A stretch of DNA of 64,000 nucleotides, taken from Rhizaria sp. SCN 62-66. Lineage: Eukaryota > Rhizaria, unplaced. The translations under genes were made by a program, and so were the position numbers. Positions 33,901 to 44,437 of this stretch are shown in pieces. Every line of letters begins with the position of its first letter. Position 1 is the stretch's first letter. The DNA is taken from contig MEDY01000237.1 in NCBI GenBank assembly GCA_001724265.1, positions 1 through 64,000 of the forward strand, read 5' to 3'. Below the pieces are notes generated by a model. That model was given only the letters and a program-made list of their open reading frames with translations. It did no database searches and was not told the origin of the DNA.

Positions 33901-36545
33901 GCGGGGGCATCACCGCGATGGGTCTATGGCGGCTGCTCGAAGGCGTTGCGATGCTGTGCGACGTCGCTGCTGTGGCCGCGCATGGTGCGCACGCAATGGC
34001 CTTAGTCGCAGACGCGATCGAGCGTGTGTGCAGCTGCAACAAACACAATAGTGACAAGGTGCATGTTGACAGTGACGTCCTCCGTGCAAGTGGATGCGAT
34101 TGCGATTGTGGCTGCCGCGACGACGCTGCGGCGACAGAGCTCCGAGCTGCCGCGATTACGTTTGCGAGTGGGATCGACTCCGCCGCCGTCGCTCAGCTCC
34201 GCGACGCTGTCGTCGCGACTGCGGCGACGCTTGTGTGCCCTATCGCGCCCGCCGTCGCGCCGCGCACACGCGCACTTGCAGCTTCAGCTACGACAACAGT
34301 GGTGTTAAGCCCCGCAGCACCTGTATCAGCTGCTGCTGCGGCCGCTGCAGCTGACCAGACTGCTAAAAGGGTCCCTCGCAAGTCTACAGGAGGAAAACCA
34401 ACGTCAGCTGCTCGCAGCGAGAGCGGCGCGTCGCAGTTTATGTACCGCGGTCGGCTTCCCAACGGACGGCCGCTGTTCGTGCGCCGCCCGACTGTAACAA
34501 CAGTTTCTGATGCTACCGCCGTGCCGACGGACAGTGGCGGCTCTGTTATTGACAGCGGCAATGGCATGATTGATGTGGAATCCACCACCGCCAACAACAC
34601 TGACGCGAACCGAAACAGAGTCGTCAATGTGGATGAGACGTGTGCCGCAGTTGCTGAGGCCACCACCGCCGTCAATGCGGCTGCTGCTGCCACCGCGGCC
34701 GCAGCCTCGCCATCAGCTTTCTTGCTTTCGTCGCCGCAACTGCGACCTGTGCTGCACGCCGCCCGCGCGCGGCTCGCCTCGGCCGAGGCACGCCTGCGCG
34801 GGCTGCTCGCGCTGGTGCGGCGGGCGCTGGGGCCGGGGTACGAGCAAGTCGAGTGGACCGCGGTCTCCGGCGAGGAGTGGCTCATCGAAATCAAGCGCTC
34901 GGTTGTGGATGGCAAGAAATCCGCAGTGTCGAAGGCGGGCAAAAGCAGGGCAACTCTCGCTGGCGATGCCGTTCTCGGCGCAAACGCTGGTGTTGTTGAA
35001 GAGCCGATTGACGTTGCCGCAGTGCTGTCTCAGTGGGAGCGCGTGTCCACGACGCAAAAGGTCGTCCGCTACCGTCCCCCCGCCGTCGGCGCCGCGCTGA
35101 CTGAACTGTCCTCAGCGCGCCTTGCCGTGGCCGCAGCGGCGGCTGACGCGCTTGCGCTCACGGCCACGGGAGTGGCGGCGCGCGTGGGCCCCGCGGCGCG
35201 CCGGCTGCTGCAGAGCGTGCTGGAGATCGACGCGATCGCTGCGCTCGCACAGCTTGCGGCCGAGGAAGGATATGTCAAGCCGCGCATTGTGGCGGAGGTA
35301 AAGTCGCCACGTGATGACACTGCTGCGGGTTCTCGTGTGATGGCGCGAGATTTGCGGCATGCGATGGTCGAGTCGCTCATGAAGACGGAAGGCAAGGGGT
35401 ACTATGTTCCCAACGACTGCGTCCTAGGCTGGGACCTACCTCCTACTACGGACAAGCATCACGAACAAAGCTCAAATCAACTGCATGACCAGCTGCAGCC
35501 GAATCTTAGTCACCAGGCATCCCGTCTCTCCGGCTTCGAGTGGCCGTCGCACGCGCGCGCCCTCGTCGTCACAGGCCCGAACATGGGCGGTAAGTCCAGC
35601 TACTGCCGCTCCCTTGCACTCGCAGTCATCCTCGCCCAGTGCGGCTCGTTTGTCCCTGCCTCGTCCTTCGCGCTGGCCCCCGTAGACTCGGTTCTCACGC
35701 GCATGGGCGCTTCGGACTCGATTCTGACCGGGAAATCGACGTTCTACACAGAGCTGAGCGAGACTAGCCGCATTCTCGCCACCGCGACCCCCCGGTCGCT
35801 GGTGCTGCTGGACGAGCTGGGCCGCGGCACGAGCACACACGACGGCACCGCGCTGGCGTGGGCCGTGCTCAGCGACCTCCGCGACCGCTCGCGGTGCCTG
35901 ACGCTGTTTACGACGCATTACCCGCTGCTGGGCAGGCTCGCGCTGGCGCCGCCGCAGGGACTGGTGAGCAACTGCCACGTCGCCTTTGTCGAACGCACGA
36001 GCAGCAACACCGGCGGCGCTCATAACACCGTCAAACTGCAGCCGAGTCACTCGCAGGCGAGTTTGAGCTTGAGCTCTCAGGAGAGTGCAGTTGTTGGCTC
36101 GCGCGCCAAGGCCGGCGCCGCCGTGTCGTTTCTGTACCGCGTCCGCGGCGGCCTGTGCCCCCGCAGCTTCGGCCTCCACGTCGCTCGTCTCGCTGGTCTG
36201 CCGCCGCCGGTGCTCGCGGCGGCCGCCGCAGCGAGCGCGCGCGCGGAGGACGACGCGCGGGCGCGGGAAAGCAGCCGCGCCGTTGCTGTCGCTGCTGAGG
36301 CGCTAGCAGCGCTCAAGGCGGCGAAGGCAGCGTTGAGTGAGAGGCGGGCGGCGCAGCCGAGTGGCGACTATGGCGAGCAAGAGGATGAAAAGCTCGACTT
36401 ATGGGTCTTGCTTGATCGTGTCGCACTCGCGAACAACATGGACAGCAATAGTAGCTGTGCGGGCATGAAGGAGAGGGTTGCGCAAGCACTTTCAACGCTC
36501 GAGTGGAACAAAAATAACTCTGGGCTTGGCGCTTCAACCAAATAA
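27903..36545 (+). CDS. MSH3: MSH3-type MutS homologue, very large
   Basis: One continuous frame of 2,880 residues with a TAA stop; MSH3 is usually about 1,000-1,140. MSH3 pairs with MSH2 (MutS-beta) to recognise insertion/deletion loops in DNA mismatch repair in the nucleus. The mismatch-binding domain (about residues 545-780) has LTPLERQV and VGYRYRLFG, which is MSH3-like rather than MSH6-like, and continues into AGYKVGIVRQ after an insert. The C-terminal ATPase has Walker A TGPNMGGKSSYCRS near 2,557, then DSILTGKSTFYTELSE and Walker B VLLDELGRGTSTHDG near 2,635, all intact. Near the N-terminus VIDLVSSSSDSED resembles a SUMO-interacting motif with an acidic/Ser flank. Ala/Ser/Asp-rich insertions split the core domains, for example about 30040-30400 and 31500-32960. 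The start is the ATG at the shift from AT-rich to GC-rich sequence; 27831 is an alternative start. AATAAA at 36673-36678 follows the stop. Confidence 0.88.
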   Translation: MQPQPSAPPASGAANTHLNDDVIDLVSSSSDSEDAMTVPAVKRSRPAGTAGHTAAADSTEVVIDRTTDTTDVSTATTEASDSHAPVTAAQSLTSAIFSLDRFRAVLTSQQTKRSAATAHPAPAPAAAPPVPAAATPAPAVPAPAARSAHVFAAAAAQGTASSGSWWRQPSASATAASLSAVVAATPAVSNTTNTSLAGAAYAVAVADTADAGNDVLGNMMVSAHPVKAPAKKPAKTAAAAAAVAAAAAADGAASAAKGAKATGAMKKPAAAAAAAFVPEPTAAAATASKSKGTAKPATAVAGFNNANSVKPAVGKFGNTVDAKSLNMGEGLNANGAAPNGFWRPGDAPYTPSARSIKRAEKYKREMATRVAARQAALDGLSLFTVAPESALKFEALADRARGEIVSSADAGANAVNMIDTDDVAIVGAAADAEAVSRKDGDDDATAAAVTAAAAAAAAAAADNEPVVFFNTDEDLATAAAPVHVPVASAQHTKKETLPPPPLLLCPTPLLVFPIVPPPSLLTAASLACFLPPVLSLTATSPNLSVLTPLERQVRALKLAHPSLVLFFEVGYRYRLFGPDAQIAAALLHVQCVRDGEGSAAKPVLVSAGPTENDKVGIDAKARVVNIDVARSTRLVWKSFDAVKALKMGSLAARDAARKEAAKEPIVEQLDKPTNGRYMAASVPTVRGNIALQAFLKAGYKVGIVRQRAELKPRAEAKPRSKKGSNVSQSRVGDDDENKPIITFDDDNDASDDADDVGDGGDKAIRRKNDSSNRSDFQAHSRTQTQTTVQPQSAAEGESSWGVLTASAAGAATALNDTTLRSASGSVLDVNGVSSAGSKKGTVVYVRYLERIFSPSTYFTPPSVPLALTLGGTDAASAGAQSKAAAVAAAAAAVAAAGAGADSGAARWVLSLIELPTAHSHIAAHSRLQGVPAALSQVVHSHYSTATTTSGANRHSKRSVAVAVALCAVDVVSGRVVWDVWRESQAVLAQGQAATTQTEQANTATPSNVFSDRTGLQGRLDFLAPREIVLFSLPSNILDHSNESSDTATSRASASVLTPVDPLAIPADSPLAATATALELALSALPRPAVTVGTAACLARMYAPSWPSVTISSRDSDRGSDHEQARGHDPERALWGVTGSPRGLLAACARAQAVGAWGELTTLLSAKIARVRAEEEELESRLASRLVKSSFQCKGGKTRAPPKLIDIDHFKYSDDYEPDASSDSAIDGDEVFSDDEDAEANHVAALGMNGRGSDSDDDKPGSQTRGRGTSASLSEAASAFARGSVQHPDSALLPPFAAAVFSPNSRLLTVPLHTGRATSAASTATNAAIATHGQLASASARVPVAVELLPPAATAALFPAQATAASATEATEATDVLVRLVKARLVAAVTVASVANNIANTIANNNSSDSNTSASARVNGGVNEVRSNSDAVATVVASLLSQHQHSHGHKYATALHYAAMAIVTALALPAPAALAAAALVTHLSLLSVTPRTATTVAPTGVVTVAASDNPFAVSCDSNNGSGENRRKDKSDNELWGTASVLGDAFLAAGAHILVSGTRATAAAAAETDSAAAMTGAALVQRMAWHAPVKPRRTQSQKAAQSSSLSRLQPQSQAQMASDTAKRDEKAMGATDAESDADVSSSDTDTDDNEGGDNGAYNARHARSQSQSHVNASFGSFPLDADTIVNLSLLPSPLCPPGHSALDLLCRHARSPATAALLRAWLLRPLSAPALIRARHAAVAVARAALAPAATVAAFSAVSDRAYSGRVDVLCSRCESHSSTSGRANASAMSSSSASASADVAAVCSRSLGWLCDPLSDATETLLPRGLPASAAARGADPVAAALAYALGAGPAADARGAGPREAEQREAAVWAAWARKCLTVTRGSAPKLGNAEASAVGDGSVCAPPTDVNAPRTQSQSRCQSQLPPLLPVTESLLSHFAPLGAAPWLRRVRACLPLLPDIASALAAAASATPATFSAFIASSTSGVSTSNVSASPVSGNAWGGGITAMGLWRLLEGVAMLCDVAAVAAHGAHAMALVADAIERVCSCNKHNSDKVHVDSDVLRASGCDCDCGCRDDAAATELRAAAITFASGIDSAAVAQLRDAVVATAATLVCPIAPAVAPRTRALAASATTTVVLSPAAPVSAAAAAAAADQTAKRVPRKSTGGKPTSAARSESGASQFMYRGRLPNGRPLFVRRPTVTTVSDATAVPTDSGGSVIDSGNGMIDVESTTANNTDANRNRVVNVDETCAAVAEATTAVNAAAAATAAAASPSAFLLSSPQLRPVLHAARARLASAEARLRGLLALVRRALGPGYEQVEWTAVSGEEWLIEIKRSVVDGKKSAVSKAGKSRATLAGDAVLGANAGVVEEPIDVAAVLSQWERVSTTQKVVRYRPPAVGAALTELSSARLAVAAAAADALALTATGVAARVGPAARRLLQSVLEIDAIAALAQLAAEEGYVKPRIVAEVKSPRDDTAAGSRVMARDLRHAMVESLMKTEGKGYYVPNDCVLGWDLPPTTDKHHEQSSNQLHDQLQPNLSHQASRLSGFEWPSHARALVVTGPNMGGKSSYCRSLALAVILAQCGSFVPASSFALAPVDSVLTRMGASDSILTGKSTFYTELSETSRILATATPRSLVLLDELGRGTSTHDGTALAWAVLSDLRDRSRCLTLFTTHYPLLGRLALAPPQGLVSNCHVAFVERTSSNTGGAHNTVKLQPSHSQASLSLSSQESAVVGSRAKAGAAVSFLYRVRGGLCPRSFGLHVARLAGLPPPVLAAAAAASARAEDDARARESSRAVAVAAEALAALKAAKAALSERRAAQPSGDYGEQEDEKLDLWVLLDRVALANNMDSNSSCAGMKERVAQALSTLEWNKNNSGLGASTK
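29250..29290 (+). repeat. Polyalanine-coding GCN run in MSH3
   Basis: An imperfect GCN trinucleotide run encodes about 13 Ala, immediately followed by an acidic stretch, in the disordered N-terminal region before the mismatch-binding domain. Confidence 0.7.
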
Positions 36546-38315
36546 TCAAACGGTTTGACCACAATATGGAGCGCACAAAGATCACGTTTATGATTTGACA
36601 AATTGTGTTACAGATACTTTAGAACTCACTCTACCATAGACTACGTAGACAGTACGTACTGACAATGTGCTAAATAAAAGTTTTCGTTTTTTCGAACCAA
36701 GATGAAGTTTCTTTGTATGACGTTGAGTTAAATGTTAATGGCACAAATGTGGTGTTCTGATTTGCGAGCAGCGTGTGACGATTGATAGAAGAATTGTCCA
36801 CAGCGATGTGAGCCCTTTTATAACTGTTGTTGTCATAATGAGAGGAGATGGATAATATAGTGTCTTAGAAGGGGTACGCCTTAAAACATATCTGTGTGTC
36901 GTCAAGAGTTCACAAGACGGCAATATGACAAAACGTAAACTGAAATGAAAAAAAAAAAAAATGAAACGCAGAAACGCATTGTGGTCGCAACAACCTGTAC
37001 GCGAAAAGTGCCATGAAAATGGAGGCTTGTCCACTGCTGCGAAAGACGCACGTGAAATTACCGGTACGAACAATTTGATGTACGCAGATAAAAATATACC
37101 AATTGAAACATCAGCACAAACGCGAGTGCAGCGTGAAAGCGACAAATGTGACAAACAAGCAAACAAACAACAAACACGGAACGAATGCAAAATATACTGA
37201 ATATATCTTAAGACTAGGAGGATCAAAAGCAAATGCAGATCACAGACACAAACCATAGACAAAGACAAAGAACTAGGGAAACAGTTGCGTGAACAACATA
37301 GAATAACAGAGGCAAAAAAAAAAATAACTAAACGCGTAAGTATACAGAAACAAAGCCAAAAAAGAAACAGGGAGAAAGGCATAGACTGAGTGGGAGACGG
37401 ATATGGAAACGCGAAACTCTGGTGTGTTACACACGCTTTAGCTCATTTGAGAAGCTACATTGCTGATACTAAGCACTAAGACGTACAGTATTAAGGAAGC
37501 GACCCGCAAAACAAGCTAACGTGGTCCAGTAACACAGACACAGACACATACTACCGAGATCACAGACAAAGCACACAGACAGACACAGACGAGCACTCGC
37601 ACAAACACAAGGCACACTGCACACCAGCACCGAGTCAAAGGCAAAGCAACCACGAAAGCGCGCAAGCACGCCGTGCAGGCAGGTTGGTTTGAATCTCTGC
37701 ATGATGAAAGTAGATATAACGAGTGAGTCAAGTTTTAAATGCGAGCAAGTGTGTTCATAATAATTGAGAGTCGTAATGATGAAAGATTGTAAGCTGAAGA
37801 TAGCGAAGCAAACATAATGGGGGAAGAGTGGCAAGAAATCGAAAGATAGCAAAAAAGCGAAAGAACGATGTGTACACGTGATAGTTACTCGTGGGTTAAA
37901 CAATGGCTATCAAAGAAAGAGTGGTAAAGACATGATATATGTAATTACTATGAGATAGGAACTGCGATGAATCCAAAATGACTGCGTGACACACACACAG
38001 ACAAGAAAAAACTTCGCGAGAACAAAGTGTCTTCGTGAGCCCGAAGAGCGACAAAAATGACAGCAAGTACAACACGACAGCAGCAGTAGGAGCAGCAGCT
38101 GCAGCAGCAGCAGCAGCAGCAGTTGAGCAGTAGCAGAGAAACAGCACAAAGCAACCTACAACAATAGAAGAGCCTCTTAAGCAACAAAGCGGAACGTGAC
38201 AATGCTAACAACTTGTTGTCATGTGACCTGCCATTTGATGTTGATAAGTGTGCTGTCTTCAAATGCGCATTTGCGTGTGTGTGCAATCTGTCAAACACAT
38301 GTGTTTGTCTTACTC
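36546..38315. other. Convergent spacer with simple repeats
   Basis: About 1.77 kb between the convergent MSH3 and kinase genes. It holds AATAAA (36673-36678), a 14-A run at 36948-36961, CA/GACA-rich simple sequence around 37535-37620 and a CAG run at 38101-38122. The plus strand is strongly purine- and A-rich from about 36,930 to 38,200. That leaves long stop-poor frames on the minus strand made of Cys/Leu/Ser/Val/Phe, which I regard as non-coding. It probably includes a long kinase 3' UTR. Confidence 0.5.
38101..38122. repeat. CAG trinucleotide microsatellite
   Basis: Seven GCA units, with further CAG-rich sequence on both sides (38080-38135). It lies outside any called gene, probably in the 3' UTR of the kinase, where it would read as CTG repeats. 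Confidence 0.8.
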
Positions 38316-40939
38316 TCAGAAGTCAGCGTCCCAGTTGCTTCCATCGTCGACATAGGGCTCGAAAGCACCAACATCGGCGCTAAACGACTCGAAGTTGGAC
38401 AGATCCGTGTTGTCGCGCACGGCGGGCGTCTGCGGTGGGCGCAGCTGCTTCTGGATCAGCGCGTCCCAGTCCAGGGTGGCAAACCAAGAGTGAATCTTGA
38501 TGAGCTTAGCGCCGCCCTTGACGACACCGAGACGCTTGGTCGCCTTGTGATTCAACAGCCTACGAGAGAGAGAAGAGAGAGCGAAATAAGAAATAAACAA
38601 AATGTGAGCGAATATCAAAGAAAACAAAATCCACAATACGTATCAAACAGTCTGAATTTACAATAATTCACAAGCATCATGGAAAAGGGGACGTACTTCT
38701 TAATAAGCGAGAGCGCCTCCTTGGAGAAATGCGCGGGGAACTGGATGACGCCGTCCATGATCTTGCTGTATGTGCGCATGGGATCCTCGTCGTAGAAGGG
38801 CGGGTACGAGGCCAGCATCTCGAAGACGAAGATACCCACGGTCCACCAGTCGACGCCCATGCCGTGGCCGGCACCCGCGACGATCTCGGGCGCGAGGTAG
38901 TCCGGCGTGCCACACAGGGTGAAGGTGCGGCCGTCGCCGACCTCCTTGGCGAAACCAAAGTCTGTGACCTTGACGTACCCCGCGGCGTCAAGCAGCAGGT
39001 TCTCGGGCTTGAGGTCGCGGTAGATGATCCCGCGTGCGTGCATGCTCTCAAATGCGAGCACGACGCTGGCGGCGTAGAAGCGCGCCGTGCCCTCGTCGAA
39101 TAGCGAGCGGTGGCGCAGCAGCGTGAAGAGCTCGCCGCCGAGCACCGCGTCGAGCAGGAAGTACAGCCGGTGCTGGTCGCGGTACGTCTGCCACAGGCGC
39201 ACCAGGAACGGATGCTGCAGCGACATCATCACGCGCTTCTCGGACAGGATGTGGCTCTGCTGGCCGCTGGCCGCGATCTGCGCCTTGGAGACGGCCTTGA
39301 GCGCGTACGTCTGCTGCGTGCGCCGGTCCTGCACCAGCTGCACGTAGCCGAAGGACCCGCGGCCGAGCGTGCCCAGCACTTTGAGCGAGTCCATGGGCAC
39401 GCCCGCGAAGCCCGGGGAGACGGTGCCGACGGGACCGGCGTTGGTCACCGCCGCCGCGCCCCCGGCCCCGGCGCCGGCGCCAGTGGCGGCGGCCGCCAGG
39501 ATCGCCGACTTGCGCTCGTCCTCGGCCGACGACCCCGCGGCGGCTTGCAGTGCCTGCGCCTGCGACTGGGCCGACTGGGATCCGCCGGCAGCAGTGGAGT
39601 CGGCCGCGGCGGCCGCGGCGGCCGCCTGCTGCTGCTGCTGGCGGTCGCTCTCGATCTTGGCCTTAGCGGCGGTGGCGTCGAGCGAGTGCGTGCGCACCGA
39701 TGACTCGACCTGGTTGTCCTCCTGGATCTTGGCCTTCATGATGTCCTCGAGTGGACCCAGCAGCAGCGAAAATGCGTTGCGGTCGAGCTTGAGCAGCCGG
39801 CAGTCGGTCTGCGTCGTGACCGTGGCGGCGCGCAGCTCCTTGTTCAGCAGCGCGCGCTCGCCGAAGTAGCCGCCGGGCTTGATGACGTTGACGTGCACGG
39901 CCTCGGTGGCGTTGGGCGCGAGCTTGGAGACGGTGAGTTCGCCCTCGAACACGAGGTACATGCAGTCGCCCACCGAGTCCTGACGGAAGATAAGCTGCCC
40001 CGCGCGCACAAACACTTCGTCCAGCGCCTCGGCGATCTTGGCGCGCTCGTACTCGGCCAGCGGTTGCAGCAGTGGCACCTTTTGCAGGAAGCTGACGTAG
40101 GCCTTGTACTTGCGCTCCGAGAGGTCCGTGACGACACGGCGGAAGGTGAAGCGGTCGATGACCCACACCACGGCGTCGGAGACTGCGGTGACCGTGGCGG
40201 CGCGGGGCGAGTTGTACAACAGCGCCAGCTCGCCGAAGAGCGTCCCGCGGCCACGCGTGGCGACCTTGCGGCCGTGCACGAAGACGTGGAACTCGCCAGT
40301 CTCGACCACGTAGAGGTTGTCGCCCAGGTCGCCCTGCACGATCGCGTTCTCCCCCGAGCGGAAGGTCCAGCGGTACATCTCGCGGATCACCGAGTCCTTG
40401 TGCGCGGCGTCCATGCCCATGAACAGCACGTTGTCCTGCACGGCGCGCATGACGAGGTTGTGTTGCGCGGGGGTCTTTGTGCGCACCGCGTCCTTGGGGA
40501 TCTTGGGTGCAGATCGGGTGAGCCCGGACGAGACGGCCTGGCGCTTGGCGAACTGCACGTTAAGGCGCTCCTTGGAGAAGACGGAAAAGAAGTTTGCCTG
40601 GTCGAGGTAGAGGCACTCTGCGGGGCCCTTAACGACCTTGACGGTGGCGCCGCGGGGCGCGTTGCCGATGAGACCGGCCTCGCCGAAGTAGTCGCCCGGG
40701 TTCAGACGGCCGATTTCGACCTCAGCGTCACTCTCAGTCGCGCGGCGGAGCACGGAGGCCTCGCCCGTGATGATGATGTAAAAGCCGTTCGAGGCATCGC
40801 CCTGGGTGATGATGTTTGAGCCGACCGGGAAGGATTGAGTGACAACAAGACCTGCGAGCTTGACGCGATCGCCGTCGGTGAGTTGTTTCAAAACCGGCAC
40901 GTTCTTCAGCACAGCTGCGACACGCTCCAGCGTGCTCAT
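38316..40939 (-). CDS. Cyclic-nucleotide-dependent protein kinase (PKG-like) with three CNB domains
   Basis: Exons are 40939-38697 and 38559-38316, giving 828 residues with a TGA stop. One chain carries regulatory and catalytic parts, as in cGMP-dependent kinases. Three cyclic-nucleotide-binding domains occupy about residues 1-400; their phosphate-binding cassettes are FGEAGLIGNAPRGAT, FGELALLYNSPRAAT and FGERALLNKELRAAT. A Gln/Ala/Gly-rich linker follows. The AGC kinase domain (about 515-775) has GRGSFG, ALK, YRDLKPEN, DFG and the activation loop TFTLCGTPDYLAPE, then an AGC tail ending in an aromatic residue (NWDADF). Metazoan PKG has two CNB domains. The cassettes carry Ala where animal PKG has the cGMP-selective Thr, so cAMP control is possible. 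The start ATG follows an acceptor-like TTTCAG, so a 5' UTR intron is possible. The donor is GTACGT. Confidence 0.88.
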
Positions 40940-41516
40940 TGTGCCTGAAAGGGGGTGCGGGAACAGCAGGAATGAGCAAATGTGAGCACGGCAAAGGGAT
41001 AAAAGGTGATGGGGGCAAGAGAGGGAAAAACTGCCCGCCCCTAATTTAGAAGAGAAGATATGTCTCTCAACACATTGAGTCGATGCCGTCATATATGAAA
41101 AATGCATAATTCATTCGTCAAAATAATCGAGAAGATTGCTTCTTTGCAGCGAAATCGACCATGCATCGAGCACATCCATATCTTAAACAGCCCCTCATGA
41201 CGAGTTTGTCGAGCTTGCTTGGTCAGTAAGCGGACACATGAACATGTACTGTTAATCGTCCTTATCGTTGGCAAAACAATGACTAGTGGTTTAAAAAAAC
41301 TATGTGAAATGGAAAGATACAGTACTAGTTGATAGGCGCGCGCAGTTTTATTTTCCTCTGAAACGACACTCAAAGTGAGGTTGAGCTAAAGAGTCGGGAG
41401 AGCGATTCAGATGTTGATAAAGGCATTTAACGGCATACGTAAGGAGTGTCGGGATGTCTTTGCTTGGTGTAAAACCTTATGGGCTGTATTTTAGGATTCT
41501 AGAGTGGATAACCAAT
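40940..41516. other. Spacer between eL43 and the kinase
   Basis: About 580 bases between two minus-strand genes, holding the kinase promoter and the eL43 3' flank. The complement of TTTATT at 41347-41352 gives AATAAA on the minus strand, a candidate poly(A) signal for eL43 165 bases past its stop. No gene was seen. Confidence 0.5.
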
Positions 41517-43010
<1,494 letters not shown>

Positions 43011-44437
43011 TCAACAAGTGGTCTGCTGTAATGCGGGCTGGGTGCTGCCCTTGCCAAACTCTTTGCTGCCCTTGCGACGCAGCTTCAACTCCTGGCTCAT
43101 CTTGCGGCTTCTACGGTCGCGCTTGCTGTTGCTGTTGTTGCTCTCGTCGTCGTCGCCCTCACTGGCGTCGGCGCTGGCGCTGCCGCTCTCAGTCTCGCCC
43201 TCCCCCTCGCCCTCGTCGTCCGAGGCGCCCTCGTAAGCGTCGGCGCCGGCGTCGTGGAGGCTGTCGGATGTGATCGCGCGGTACAGGATCTTAAGCAGGA
43301 GCCCGAACCACCAGATGTGAAGCACGACGAGTACTGAGAGCAGTACGTTGCACGTCACGGCGCTGATGTAGAAGCGCGTGTATTCGGCCGTCCAGTCGCC
43401 CAGTAGGGCCTTCATGCGCGTGGCCAGCGTGAGCGAGCCGTCGGGGAAGGTCGTGGCCGCCGTGGTGGCGAGTGACGGCAGCGTGCCGCGGCCAATGACG
43501 GAAAAGGGGAAGAGGTACAGCCGGAAGTAGCTCCACAGCGACAGGGTAAGCGCGAACGAGAGCTCGACGATGAACCAGCCTGCACGGCCGTCCAGACGCA
43601 GATAATTACTCATTTTGAGCAGGTCGATGCCGATGTCGGAGATGTCGTGAATGAAAAGCACAACGGCACCGACCTTAAAGTCGTTGTTGGCGTAAGCAAG
43701 CGCGACGAGGCCGATAGTCGCTAAATGGTGGATATACATGGCGAAATAATCCTTGTGGGCGTGCGCGTCGCTGTTAAACCGGTGCGAGATGCAAGTAAAC
43801 ACCCAGACGGCCATTTGCGCGACAAAGAGCATCCGCAGCGACGTCTTAGGCGTGAAATCCTCCGGGTTGGGGAAGAAACACAACCAGGGCTTCGCGATCC
43901 AGGGCTCGCCCCAGAGCACGTAGGCCTCGGCGGTGGCCATGCTGGCGTGAATCACGAGCTGCCACGCCGCGCCGGTAAACTTGGCGCGTGCGGCGCGGCG
44001 GCGCAGCGGGTGGGAAAAGGGCGCGGCCGCGAGCCAGCGCGCTGAGACGACTCTGAACATGACGGTTTCGCAGAACCAGTGCGTCAGGCGCACGGCCGCC
44101 GCGGTGGCGCCCAGCATGAAGAGGAAGAAAAACAGGTCGTGTGGGTTTGTCATCGCCAGGGTGTACAGGATGTAGAGGGTCTCGGCAGCGAAAGTGCCTG
44201 TGAGCAGGAAATCACCTATAGAGAAGAAAATGCAGTCGAGGTGTGGTGTTCAGTGCGTGGAGGGGGAGTTAGAAATGAGTGATTCCGAGATGAAGATTGC
44301 CTTAAATGGGCGTGAAACCTATTTCTAGCTTACGATAGCCTGATGTATGAATGATACACTTGCTTTAAGCACGTACTGAGGGGGGTAATCTGACTTAGGG
44401 CGCGGGAAGTGCTCTTACGAGCGCCGCTACGCATCAT
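43011..44437 (-). CDS. TLC-domain membrane protein 1 (Lag1/ceramide-synthase-like)
   Basis: Exons are 44437-44377 and 44215-43011, giving 421 residues with a TGA stop. It has several hydrophobic segments and the Lag1 signature: HKDY at about 174-177, the double His near 183-184, and HDISD at about 210-214, followed by KMSNYLRLDG. Lag1/LAC1 enzymes acylate sphingoid bases with acyl-CoA in the ER, and the paired His are catalytic. The C-terminus is an acidic Glu/Ser/Asp-rich then Lys/Arg-rich tail facing the cytosol. It is the most divergent member of a tandem trio with genes 2 and 3. All three share an MMR start, a roughly 20-codon first exon and an intron at the same place, so they arose by local duplication. 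The donor is GTACGT. Ceramide synthesis itself is inferred; other TLC proteins (TRAM, CLN8) lack this motif. Confidence 0.85.

Noticed and set aside
36735-38298. Minus-strand frames of 70-215 codons rich in Cys, Leu, Ser and Val
   Set aside because: They arise from purine-rich simple sequence on the plus strand (few stops on the other strand). No conserved motif and no splice or start context.
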